Of a DNA stretch of 64,000 nt, positions 17,415 through 24,302 are shown piece by piece (within the stretch, counting starts at the first letter, position 1; the number at the start of each line of letters is the position of its first letter). The translations under genes were made by a program, and so were the position numbers. The notes below the pieces were generated by a model that saw nothing but the letters and a program-made list of their open reading frames with translations, did not search any database and was not told the origin of the DNA. The DNA is from Salipaludibacillus sp047795645. Its GTDB lineage: Bacteria > Bacillota > Bacilli > Bacillales > Salisediminibacteriaceae. The stretch is taken from assembly GCF_047795645.1 (NCBI RefSeq), contig NZ_CP181045.1, positions 2,852,001 through 2,916,000 of the forward strand, written 5' to 3'.

Positions 17415-18067
17415 CAGCAATTATAGCCGCTACAAGTCATATTATAATCACCATCCTATCAAAGACAGATAATGATAATAACTTGCAGACAACAAATAAC
17501 TTCTTTTCATTCAACCCCCAACTTACATTCTTCACCCTCCTACCTGCCTAGTTGCACTATTTTAAGATACGCCGCATAAAATAACAGATAAACCTATGTC
17601 TGTTTTATGAATTATGAATCTAAACAAGGCAGTCGGGAAGCATCACTCCGTTCCCCGACTATCTTGCACCATTTGATCATAACCCACCTTGTACTTTTTC
17701 CCTTCCGATTGCTCCAACACCGCACGAACTAACCGGGAAGTGACCAGGCACCAGATCCTCCAATTACATCATCCATCAACTACATCACCTTAGGGTACTT
17801 TGTTTCTTTAAGATGCTTCTGAACATGGTTATTCCCTCTAACACTGTACCTGACAACTGTAAACTCTGCTTCATTACATCAAGATGCTTCTCCATAAAGA
17901 GTTTACCAATTAAAAAAAGGATTTCCTGAAGTTATTAATATTAAACCAGAAGAATCAGAAGATGAGGGGCTCACTTTCTGAAGAAGAGTGGAAAATTCTC
18001 GGAGCTAATCTAATCATAGGATAAAAGGAATGACTAACTGGAGTCAACCGAAGGAACCGCCCCTCGG
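17415..18067. other. Gene-free region with a degraded gene copy and hairpins
   Basis: No intact gene. It holds the partial copy of the 123-aa gene (17763-17895), a GTCGGGAA / TTCCCCGAC hairpin at about 17631-17661 without T run, a GTGACCAGGCACC phrase at 17741 like the short repeats common in these genomes, and a REP-like unit at 18045-18068. Confidence 0.6.
17763..17895 (-). pseudogene. Degraded partial copy of the 123-aa gene at 18688-19059
   Basis: Aligns over 133 bases with 18926-19059, the first third of the neighbouring 123-aa gene, including its ATG: for example TACTTTGTTTC-TTAAG-TGCTTCTG and TTCATTACATCAAGATG are shared. There are many substitutions and one single-base deletion, so the frame is lost. 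It lies in the same orientation about 1.1 kb away. This is a decayed tandem duplicate. Confidence 0.8.
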
Positions 18068-18068
18068 T
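18045..18068. repeat. REP-like unit, variant core GGAACCGCCCC
   Basis: AACCGAAGGAACCGCCCCTCGGTT: AACCGA and TCGGTT are complementary and close a hairpin; the core differs by one base from the other copies. It directly abuts the stop of the DUF4190-like gene. Confidence 0.55.
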
Positions 18069-18337
18069 TACAAATTAATTAATAATACAGCCATTAAAAT
18101 GAGAAATCCATACATTGCGATAGAAACTATACTACACACTAATCCAGCAATTGCCATACCTTTGCCATTTTGATTTTTTATTCTTATTTCTTTAAAAGCT
18201 GTTGCAGCTAATACAATACCGATAATACCTAAAACGAAGCCAATATAAGGGATTACAATTGATATAATTCCTACTACCATTGAGGCTATTGCTTTTCCAT
18301 TTGTCTCAGTAAATTGTTGGTTCATTTCTTGTTCCAC
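18068..18337 (-). CDS. Small DUF4190-type membrane protein
   Basis: About 89 aa with two membrane helices, residues about 16-40 (SMVVGIISIVIPYIGFVLG and on) and 58-88 (AIAGLVCSIVSIAMYGFLI), separated by a short basic loop (FKEIRIKNQNGKG). The repeated hydrophobic hairpin with NGKA and GIxG phrases is typical of DUF4190 proteins, whose function is unknown. The GTG at 18337 is preferred because GGAG lies 8 bases upstream; longer frames have no site. Monocistronic. Confidence 0.75.
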   Translation of the reverse strand: MEQEMNQQFTETNGKAIASMVVGIISIVIPYIGFVLGIIGIVLAATAFKEIRIKNQNGKGMAIAGLVCSIVSIAMYGFLILMAVLLINL

Positions 18338-18424
18338 GTAAACATCTCCTTGTATACTATATTTTAAGTTCATTCTATTCACAACTTACATATCATACCA
18401 TTAATTTTTATTTTTTTGAAGAAT

Positions 18425-18446
18425 AAAAAGCAACCAAGCTGGCTGC
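18425..18446 (-). terminator. Terminator downstream of yjfB
   Basis: On the minus strand GCAGCCA pairs with GGTTGC (one G-U pair) around GCTT and runs into TTTTTATTC. It follows the yjfB stop by about 20 bases. Confidence 0.8.
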
Positions 18447-18463
18447 CCTTCTAAGTCATTCTA

Positions 18464-18664
18464 TTATTTTTTTACGTCAATATTCCCACCGAGATGTGGC
18501 TGAGCTGCTTGCGCCATCTTTTGCACATTCGCTGAGTCGATCAGCTTGTCCATTGCTTCTACTTGTTCACCTGCTTGCCTCATCGCTTTCTTCATCATCG
18601 AAATCGATGCCTGATTTTTCACTTCTCCTTGACTCATCGCCATCGATAGTGCGGCAATATCCAT
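18464..18664 (-). CDS. yjfB: YjfB-family putative motility protein
   Basis: 66 aa. It starts with the family-typical MDIAALSMAMSQGEV and continues with SISMMKKAMRQ; this matches the small YjfB family annotated as putative motility proteins, of unknown molecular role. AGGAGGTG stands close before the ATG. It forms an operon with the 123-aa gene 23 bp upstream and lies about 900 bp downstream of flagellin, consistent with a link to motility. No signal peptide and no membrane segment. Confidence 0.88.
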   Translation of the reverse strand: MDIAALSMAMSQGEVKNQASISMMKKAMRQAGEQVEAMDKLIDSANVQKMAQAAQPHLGGNIDVKK

Positions 18665-18687
18665 CGTAACACCTCCTTCATCTAAAA

Positions 18688-19059
18688 TTAAGAAACGAGA
18701 TACGGTTCAAACAACGCTTCCATTTCTACTTTCATCTTTTTCACATTTGGAATGAGCGTGAATTGGAGGATCTCCTGGACTATGCCATAGGAATGATCTT
18801 CAAGGGATGTCACCACTCTCTCTAAACTATCACGAACCTTGCCAATGTGTGCTTCTACTAATTCCGTATCTTTCAAGTCCGCAAAAACAGGACTGGCTGA
18901 ATTCTCAATCGATGCAAAGCCACCTATAACGTCATCCATCAATTGCATTGCATCAGCGTACTTTGTTTCATTAAGCTGCTTCTGTACATGTGTTAATCCT
19001 TCTAACACCGTCTCTGACAGCTGTAGACTCTGTTTCATTACATCAAGATGTTTCTCCAT
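18688..19059 (-). CDS. Unknown helical protein co-transcribed with yjfB
   Basis: 123 aa, predicted all-helical with heptad-like spacing (KQSLQLSETVLEGLTHVQKQ; LERVVTSLEDHSYGIVQEIL). I do not recognise a named family; the size, helicity and position beside yjfB and hag suggest a motility accessory or chaperone-like factor, but this is inference. A degraded partial copy lies at 17763-17895 and a fragment resembling its leader at about 16440, so this gene has been duplicated in the past. Confidence 0.7.
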   Translation of the reverse strand: MEKHLDVMKQSLQLSETVLEGLTHVQKQLNETKYADAMQLMDDVIGGFASIENSASPVFADLKDTELVEAHIGKVRDSLERVVTSLEDHSYGIVQEILQFTLIPNVKKMKVEMEALFEPYLVS

Positions 19060-19214
19060 TTGATCACTACTTTCTATGTATGTATGAAAAACTATGTATT
19101 TCTTATTCTATAGACGTATATCTATAAAACTTGGGTGGTGGCAGGCAAGAGCTACCTAGGTACTCAATAAGGAGAACATTCCCTGTGATTTCTAGTACCA
19201 GTTGATATCCTCCT

Positions 19215-19430
19215 TTAGGAATGGTCTGAACTTTTCCCAGTACCATTGCAAACTAAACATTTCTTTTTGGCTGCAGAATTTTTCTTTGTTATGTTTACAA
19301 ATGCATCATAGTAAGAAAATTGTCCTCCATCAAACAATTTATCAATTTGTCTATCTACATTTTCATACTCAGAATAATTTGTGTCTAGAATATAACCATC
19401 AAAGCATTTATTACATTTATCAATATTCAA
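19215..19430 (-). CDS. Small protein with two CxxC pairs
   Basis: 71 aa. Starts from TTG with GGGGG 8 bases upstream. CNKC near the N-terminus and CLVCNGTGK near the C-terminus could bind one zinc; CxxCxGTG resembles half of a DnaJ-type zinc repeat. No other domain is seen. Its location just downstream of hag may be incidental since the hag terminator lies between them. Confidence 0.6.
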   Translation of the reverse strand: MNIDKCNKCFDGYILDTNYSEYENVDRQIDKLFDGGQFSYYDAFVNITKKNSAAKKKCLVCNGTGKSSDHS

Positions 19431-19464
19431 ATTTCATGCCCCCTTATATTATCTTCTATTATGT

Positions 19465-19498
19465 AAAAAAAAAGACTCTAGCATATTCACTAGAGCCT
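19465..19498 (-). terminator. Terminator of hag
   Basis: On the minus strand GGCTCTAG pairs with CTAGAGTC (one G-U pair) around an 8-base loop and runs into nine T residues, 22 bases beyond the flagellin stop. Confidence 0.93.
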
Positions 19499-19519
19499 CT
19501 CTTAACTTGATTAAGAATA

Positions 19520-20680
19520 TTAACCAAGTAATTGTAGTACTGATTGTGGTTGTTGATTTGCTTGAGCTAACATAGACTGAGAAGCTTGGGAAAGGATGTT
19601 TGCACGAGTCATTTCCATCATCTCAGCAGCCATATCAACGTCACGGATACGAGATTCCGCAGCTGATAGGTTTTCAGACGCATTATCCAAGTTAGAGATT
19701 GTGTGCTCTAAACGATTCTGATAAGAACCAAGCTCAGAACGTTGCCCAGATACTGTTTCAATTGCGTTATTAATAGTAGTGATTGCTGCTGTTGCTTTTT
19801 CAGCGCTAGTAATATCAATAGCTTCGCCATCATTACGCACTCCCAATGCTTCAGCTCTCATATCATTCACACCAACTAAAACATTTTGTCCACTGTTAGC
19901 ACCAATTTGGAAAGATAACGCTTTGCTAGCGTCAGCATTACCATCGTCATTAGCTTTAACACTAATAGTAATACTTTCGCCTACTTGCATATCAGCTAAA
20001 CCAGTTAAGTTAATTGCATCTCCAAAAGCTGCATCCGTTAAAGAAGTTCCATCGGCAGCTAGTTCTGCATTTAGATCAGCTGGATCTCCTATTGAAAAAT
20101 CGTCAGCTAAATCGCCTGTACCATCTCCAACAGCTGTACGTGTGATAATAACAGTACCAGATCCTGTAAGCGCATCAGAATCAGCTGCTGCTGCAGTTAT
20201 AGTAGCTGTTGTGTTAGATTCAACGTTCACTGTACCAGTTTCTGCTGCTCTTAATCCTTCTTTTTCACCATTCAATAATTTTTGAGTATTGAATTCAGTA
20301 GTATTTGCGATACGATCAATTTCATTTGTTAATTGATTCACTTCTTTTTGGATCTCTTCACGGTCAGAAGCAGTGTTCGTATCGTTTGATGCTTGCGTAG
20401 CAAGCTCACGCATACGTTGAAGGATACTATGTGTCTCGTCAAGTGCACCTTCTGCAGTTTGAATTAAAGAAATACCATCTTGTGCGTTACGGCTAGCTTG
20501 ATCAAGACCATTGATCTGTGCACGCATTTTTTCAGAAATTGCAAGACCTGCTGCATCGTCTCCAGCACGGTTGATACGAAGACCTGATGAAAGCTTTTCC
20601 ATTGAATTCTGCATTGCATTTTGGTTGATTCCCAATTGACGGTGTGTGTTCATTGCTGGAATATTATTATTGATAATCAT
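19520..20680 (-). CDS. hag: Flagellin, main filament protein
   Basis: 386 aa. The conserved N-terminal D0/D1 region is textbook flagellin (MIINNNIPAMNTHRQLGINQ, SSGLRINRAGDDAAGLAISE, NAQDGISLIQTAEGALDETH). The C-terminal D1/D0 region contains RSELGSYQNRLEHTISNL and ends MLAQANQQPQSVLQLLG. The middle (about residues 150-275) is an acidic Ala/Thr/Asp-rich variable domain. B. subtilis Hag is shorter (304 aa), so this filament carries a larger surface domain. It is transcribed alone from a sigma-D promoter and controlled after transcription through the GGA-rich leader. Secreted by the flagellar export apparatus; no cleaved signal. Confidence 0.98.
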   Translation of the reverse strand: MIINNNIPAMNTHRQLGINQNAMQNSMEKLSSGLRINRAGDDAAGLAISEKMRAQINGLDQASRNAQDGISLIQTAEGALDETHSILQRMRELATQASNDTNTASDREEIQKEVNQLTNEIDRIANTTEFNTQKLLNGEKEGLRAAETGTVNVESNTTATITAAAADSDALTGSGTVIITRTAVGDGTGDLADDFSIGDPADLNAELAADGTSLTDAAFGDAINLTGLADMQVGESITISVKANDDGNADASKALSFQIGANSGQNVLVGVNDMRAEALGVRNDGEAIDITSAEKATAAITTINNAIETVSGQRSELGSYQNRLEHTISNLDNASENLSAAESRIRDVDMAAEMMEMTRANILSQASQSMLAQANQQPQSVLQLLG

Positions 20681-20687
20681 GTTAAAT

Positions 20688-20724
20688 TCCTCCTTGAGTT
20701 TGCTTCCTGTTCACATCCTTGTGA
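20688..20724 (-). promoter_or_regulatory. hag leader: CsrA-type GGA sites and hairpin over the Shine-Dalgarno region
   Basis: On the minus strand the leader reads TCACA-AGGA-TGTGA (20711-20724), a perfect 5-bp stem that puts GGA in a tetraloop. It is followed by AGGAAGC (GGA at 20705-20707) and the Shine-Dalgarno AAGGAGGA (20688-20693). CsrA binds GGA in hairpin loops and blocks the hag Shine-Dalgarno in B. subtilis; csrA and fliW are encoded 2.2 kb away. Site assignment is inference from this pattern. Confidence 0.8.
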
Positions 20725-20792
20725 GTGGAAGTTCGTGTTTTGGTAGTAAAGAAAACGTCGGCCGCCGTATGCTTTATCACCTTACAATTGTT

Positions 20793-20819
20793 TTATCGGC
20801 TCTGATGAATAAATGTTTA
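20793..20819 (-). promoter_or_regulatory. Sigma-D promoter of hag
   Basis: TAAA (20816-20819) and GCCGATAA (20793-20800) separated by exactly 15 bases, against the sigma-D consensus TAAA-N15-GCCGATAT. It would give a leader of about 105 bases carrying the CsrA sites. Confidence 0.93.
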
Positions 20820-20837
20820 GTTATTTTAATAGAAAAA

Positions 20838-20868
20838 ATAAAAAAAGTTCACATCAGTGAACTTTTAC
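20838..20868 (-). terminator. Terminator of the 226-aa LuxR-type gene
   Basis: On the minus strand AAAGTTCAC-TGAT-GTGAACTTT runs into a T-rich tract. The stem begins at the stop codon itself (20865-20867). Confidence 0.9.
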
Positions 20869-21545
20869 CGTATGCTATCGACCCATCCGTTACGAATCGC
20901 TAATACTGTTGCGTGTGTACGATCTTGCGCTTGGGTCTTTCGAAGTATTTTACTGACAATTGTACTAACGGCTGATGTTGAAAAATACAGTTTTTTTGCA
21001 ATATCTTGATTGTTTACTCCATCAAGAAGAAGTTGTAAAACACTTTGTTCATTTTCTTTTAATAATTCTTTTACTCTATCTTTTCTGAGAAGAAATTTCG
21101 CAATTGGCGTTCGCTTCATTTTCCGTCTTTCAATTTCACACACTAAACTACGATGTAATGTTACATCAAGGACGACATTGTTCATGTAAATTGATTGTAA
21201 AATGCACTTTTTATTAGTTAAAAAGAAAGACAATGATAAAAGTCCATGTAATGGAAGAGTTAAATATGAAATAAAGGAATCCGGTACTTCCTCTTCAGTT
21301 ACAAGTATTACTCTACAGTCAAGTTTTAACAACAATTCCTTCATTTCTTCAGTATTTTCTAAATCTGTACATTTCACGACATATAAAAATATATCTTCTT
21401 TCTCAAACGATTGAGGTACTTCTTTTATTTTTTTTACAACGATACCCTCTAATTCATCCGCGACCTCCTGAAAACTCTCTTCTTCCACAATGTCATGATC
21501 ATCGATAATAAATATATTAGCTTCTAGTTCTTTTTCCTCAATCAC
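20865..21545 (-). CDS. LuxR-type regulator with degenerate receiver-like domain (copy 1)
   Basis: 226 aa. The C-terminal 65 residues are a LuxR/DegU-type helix-turn-helix (NEQSVLQLLLDGVNNQDIAK, then FSTSAVSTIVSKILRKT). The N-terminal part has receiver-like beta/alpha order (IFIIDDHDIVEEE) but the phosphoacceptor position is not Asp (FLYVVKC), so it is probably phosphorylation-independent. It is a paralogue of the next gene upstream: both share a basic linker, here RRKMKRTPIAKFLLR. Start is GTG at 21545; AGGGGAC lies about 12 bases upstream. It lies between csrA and hag, where B. subtilis has no such genes as I recall the map, so a role in flagellin or motility control is likely but inferred. 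Confidence 0.82.
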   Translation of the reverse strand: MIEEKELEANIFIIDDHDIVEEESFQEVADELEGIVVKKIKEVPQSFEKEDIFLYVVKCTDLENTEEMKELLLKLDCRVILVTEEEVPDSFISYLTLPLHGLLSLSFFLTNKKCILQSIYMNNVVLDVTLHRSLVCEIERRKMKRTPIAKFLLRKDRVKELLKENEQSVLQLLLDGVNNQDIAKKLYFSTSAVSTIVSKILRKTQAQDRTHATVLAIRNGWVDSIR

Positions 21546-21835
21546 TCGCTCATCACAGTCCCCTTCTATAAGTAATATTAATTACTAATATACTACATAT
21601 TTTTGTTCACAAACTTATAGAATTAAGTATATTTATGTCGATTTTTGTGATTTTGTGGTGCTTATTGTTATGAAACCGATCTCTTTTAAATAAAAACCCC
21701 TTTAAATTCCATATTAATGATTCTATATTTTAATTTTAAGATATGAAAGACTCATTACACATTTATGATTTCACAAATAACTAATATTCAGCTTGTTAAA
21801 ATTACAAATAAATTTAGTGTTTATTCTTTTCAAAA
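21546..21835. other. AT-rich spacer between the two LuxR-type genes
   Basis: About 290 bases, very AT-rich, presumably carrying the promoter of the 226-aa gene. A sequence like TTGTGA and TATATT occurs on the minus strand near 21585-21615, but the spacing (14) is poor. No gene is seen; the short plus-strand frames are shadows. Confidence 0.4.
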
Positions 21836-21872
21836 CAAAAAAAAGCCAAGGTACTCGTACTCCATGGCTTAT
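21836..21872 (-). terminator. Terminator of the 235-aa LuxR-type gene
   Basis: On the minus strand GCCATGGAGTA and TACCTTGGC pair with one mismatch around CGAG and run into eight T residues, 13 bases beyond the stop codon. Confidence 0.88.
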
Positions 21873-21884
21873 CTTTTATACCAA

Positions 21885-22592
21885 TTACCTCACTGCATCA
21901 ACCCAGCCACGCCTAATAATCTGCACCATCGCATCGGTACGGTCGTTGGCGCCTAGTTTTTTCAGGAGGTGGCTGATCACGGTACTTACGGTTGATGGTG
22001 CTAGGAACATTAACTCGGCGATCTTGCGGTTATTATGGCCGTCTAGTATGTATTGAAGTACTTTCTTCTCATTGCGCGTAAGTATGTTTTCTACATCTTC
22101 GACCCGTAAAACGAGTTGTTTGATTGGATGGTCCTTCATTTTTTTCCGCTGAATGTCAACAATTAAATCGCTATGAAGATTTTGCTCCAAAAAGACTCCG
22201 AATTCATCTAATGTTTTAAGGACATGAGGCACGCCTTTTAAAAAGGATTTCAGTGAGATAATCCCATCTAAGTTATGATTGAAATAGGATAAGAGTTTCT
22301 TTGATGGACTATCCACTGTCATCAATAACGTGTATGTATGTTTTTCTTTCCCTCTTTTTATAAGCAGAGATTCAAGACAGTCAATCGAGATTTGTTTCGT
22401 CTCTTCTATTAATATAAAAATATAGCGAACATCATTCACGTTATTCGGGTAACTCTTTTCAATTATGACCTCTTTATTAGCAACGCCTGCTAAAAGCTTG
22501 TTTTTCATTTCACTCGTTAAGCAATGGTCACAATCGATAAAGAGGACCTTATCGGTAGTCGCTGTATCTTTGTTAGAGTACAAGGATTTCAT
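21885..22592 (-). CDS. LuxR-type regulator with degenerate receiver-like domain (copy 2)
   Basis: 235 aa. C-terminal LuxR-type helix-turn-helix: NEKKVLQYILDGHNNRKIAE, FLAPSTVSTVISHLLKKLGA. The N-terminal half (KVLFIDCDHCLTSEMKNKLL) keeps the strand-helix rhythm of a receiver but lacks the usual acidic pocket and the Asp/Lys pair. It shares with its downstream paralogue the linker RKKMKDHPIKQLVLR and the ending RRGWVDAVR / RNGWVDSIR. ATG at 22592 is chosen because AAAGGGGA lies 8 bases upstream. It has its own terminator and possibly a weak sigma-D promoter, so the two paralogues can be regulated separately. DNA target unknown. Confidence 0.82.
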   Translation of the reverse strand: MKSLYSNKDTATTDKVLFIDCDHCLTSEMKNKLLAGVANKEVIIEKSYPNNVNDVRYIFILIEETKQISIDCLESLLIKRGKEKHTYTLLMTVDSPSKKLLSYFNHNLDGIISLKSFLKGVPHVLKTLDEFGVFLEQNLHSDLIVDIQRKKMKDHPIKQLVLRVEDVENILTRNEKKVLQYILDGHNNRKIAELMFLAPSTVSTVISHLLKKLGANDRTDAMVQIIRRGWVDAVR

Positions 22593-22644
22593 AGATCGAT
22601 CCCCTTTCATTTTTCTCTACTGTTAACAATACCTATTATCAAAG

Positions 22645-22671
22645 AGATCGGCAAGATTCAATGGTCGTATC
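22645..22671 (-). promoter_or_regulatory. Possible weak sigma-D promoter for the 235-aa LuxR-type gene
   Basis: GCCGATCT (7 of 8 against GCCGATAT) is preceded at 15 bases by GATA, a poor match to TAAA. It lies about 50 bases before the start codon. If real it would put this regulator in the motility regulon. Confidence 0.35.
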
Positions 22672-22741
22672 CTCTATGTGACTTTTGTTGTGCAATTGGA
22701 TAAATTGGGCGTATTTATTCCTATTTACACTGAAACAAACA

Positions 22742-22772
22742 AGAAAAGGACTATCTTAGATAAGACAGTCCA
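22742..22772 (-). terminator. Terminator of the fliW-csrA unit
   Basis: On the minus strand GGACT-TCTTA pairs with TAAGA-AGTCC (one mismatch) around TC and runs into TTTTCTTG. Confidence 0.88.
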
Positions 22773-22834
22773 CTGAAAATTCCCCATCAAAGCACACCTA
22801 TTCTGCTTCAAAATGAGCCTATTTAAATCTACCC

Positions 22835-23068
22835 TTACTTTTTAATCGATTTCGTCAATTGATTTAAAATATCGATCGATGCATCAGTACCTGCAGCCGC
22901 TGTATTCTCTTCTTTTATCGACAAATAAATCTCTTTGCGGTGAATATCAACGTTTCTCGGAGCATCGATACCTAGCTTCACTTGATCCCCATCGACGCCA
23001 ATGACGGTAATTTCAATGTCGTCACCAATTTTTATTGATTCGTTCAGTTTTCTCGTTAACACTAACAT
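22835..23068 (-). CDS. csrA: Carbon storage / translation regulator CsrA
   Basis: 77-aa RNA-binding dimer that represses hag translation until released. MLVLTRKLNESIKIGDDIEI, VKLGIDAPRNVDIHRKEIYL are the hallmark sequences; L4, R6 and the APRNV/HR residues for RNA contact are intact. A C-terminal tail of about 22 residues follows the core, as in Bacillus CsrA, where FliW binds. Lies 3 bp after fliW, so the antagonist and regulator are made together. The likely target leader is at 20688-20724. Confidence 0.97.
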   Translation of the reverse strand: MLVLTRKLNESIKIGDDIEITVIGVDGDQVKLGIDAPRNVDIHRKEIYLSIKEENTAAAGTDASIDILNQLTKSIKK

Positions 23069-23071
23069 CGA

Positions 23072-23524
23072 CTACTCCTCCTTCTTTTCAGAATCCGTCA
23101 CCGGTTGCAGGGCATGCTTCGTATGGTAGCTGGATTCGCTCAACCCGATTTGCTTTCCTTTTTTACGAGTGGAATTAATCACGATTGGACCTCTCAAGTT
23201 TGCTGTTGATTCTTCAAGTGAATCTCGAAGAGTCAGAACAACAAATATTGCAACATCCTCTTCATTTTCAATCTCTAGCGCTTCCAAAGTTTGATCAGAC
23301 AATTTTGCTTGATAATCTGGAAAAAATGAAAATGGCGTCATCACAACAAGTCCTAGTGCTGGTGTTGTCGTTGACTGTAATATGTAAAAGGGGCTTGGTT
23401 CTTCACTAAACGGAAGGAGAATAAATGATTTTTCCTCTTCAAAGCTCGGCAGTCCTTGTGCAAACTGAATCATATTTTCCTCATTAATCTTAATTTCTCC
23501 TGAATACTTCGTTTGTATATTCAA
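23072..23524 (-). CDS. fliW: Flagellar assembly factor and CsrA antagonist FliW
   Basis: Binds either flagellin or CsrA; when flagellin is exported FliW is free to bind CsrA and relieve hag repression (known from B. subtilis). Typical sequence: TKYSGEIKINEENMIQFAQG, LPSFEEEKSFILLP, LGLVVMTPFSFFPDYQ and NLRGPIVIN. A TTG at 23524 is chosen: GGAG lies 8 bases upstream and it gives the family N-terminus (NIQTKY against MIIDTKY of B. subtilis). A GTG three codons earlier overlaps the ribosome binding site. 150 aa, normal length. Confidence 0.95.
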   Translation of the reverse strand: MNIQTKYSGEIKINEENMIQFAQGLPSFEEEKSFILLPFSEEPSPFYILQSTTTPALGLVVMTPFSFFPDYQAKLSDQTLEALEIENEEDVAIFVVLTLRDSLEESTANLRGPIVINSTRKKGKQIGLSESSYHTKHALQPVTDSEKKEE

Positions 23525-23623
23525 CTTGATCACTCCAATTTCACTGTTTGTTTTATTGTACCTAAAATAGTCAACGATGTCTTGGTAGAAAAGAACATTG
23601 TTAGTTCATATAATCAATCCACA

Positions 23624-23674
23624 CAAAAACCATCCCTACGTTGCGTTTCTTTCGGCAAACGGTGGATGGTTAAA
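23624..23674 (-). terminator. Hairpin terminator after yviE
   Basis: On the minus strand AACCATCC...GGATGGTT encloses a second pairing CGTTTGC / GCAACG and is followed by TTTTTGTG. It begins at the yviE stop and would separate yviE from fliW-csrA, at least partly. Confidence 0.75.
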
Positions 23675-24254
23675 GTTGGCGATTGATCGCCCCTCCTGAA
23701 ACGGAGAAATTGATACTATTTTTTTGTTGCACGTACGCATTTGTTTCCCAACGCGGAATGCTAATTTGCGGTTCATTTCGTTGCACACGAATCGTGGGTT
23801 CTGACCTGTCGACCTGAAAGTTTACCTCAGATGGACGGTAATCAAACTTCACTTTGCCCATGTGTTCAGGTACCATTGCTAAGTTGTATTGTTTCTCTGA
23901 GAAGATTTCACCATTTTGTCGAGCAATTGATGCAATCGGATTTCCTTCATTCTCAATTTTTTTCAATTGCTCACCTTGTTGCGCCGTTTTAGCGATATAT
24001 TGCATCACATTTTGCTGGGCACGGGCCGCAAATTCATCGACTCTCCGCATTGGTCCTTTTAGATCTGCATCAGCAAACGCCTCAGATTGGTCAATAAATA
24101 ATTCTGAAGCCGTCGTGCTGATGCGGAAGCTCCCAACCAGATCTTGATCAATATAGAGATCCGCATTCGGCTGCCGAATCGACATCTGCGGTCGATGACT
24201 CTGGAGTCCTGTTTGAGCTTGCGTCGATGAAATATTAATACGAGCTAAGTCCAT
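23670..24254 (-). CDS. yviE: YviE, DUF6470-type flagellar-locus protein
   Basis: 194 aa, soluble, of unknown biochemical role, always found between flgL and fliW in Bacillus. It begins MDLARINISSTQAQTGLQSH, followed by IRQPNADLYID and the later repeating beta-type phrases (VNFQVDRSEPTIRVQRNEP, QISIPRWETNAYVQQ). Its position here is the same as in B. subtilis, which with length supports the name. AGGAGG precedes the ATG by 7 bases. Transcribed with flgL. Confidence 0.88.
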   Translation of the reverse strand: MDLARINISSTQAQTGLQSHRPQMSIRQPNADLYIDQDLVGSFRISTTASELFIDQSEAFADADLKGPMRRVDEFAARAQQNVMQYIAKTAQQGEQLKKIENEGNPIASIARQNGEIFSEKQYNLAMVPEHMGKVKFDYRPSEVNFQVDRSEPTIRVQRNEPQISIPRWETNAYVQQKNSINFSVSGGAINRQL

Positions 24255-24302
24255 AATCAGGCCTCCTCTTAATAAGTCATTTAACTTTGGTTTTTGTAAA
24301 AA

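Noticed and set aside
14780..18060. Possible prophage or defence island in the accessory stretch
   Set aside because: No integrase, terminase, restriction or CRISPR-associated gene was recognised; the content is small unknowns, a broken HEPN/MNT-like pair and repeats.
19779..20285. 168-codon plus-strand open frame
   Set aside because: It is the antisense of the Ala/Thr-rich centre of flagellin; no family resemblance and no start signals.
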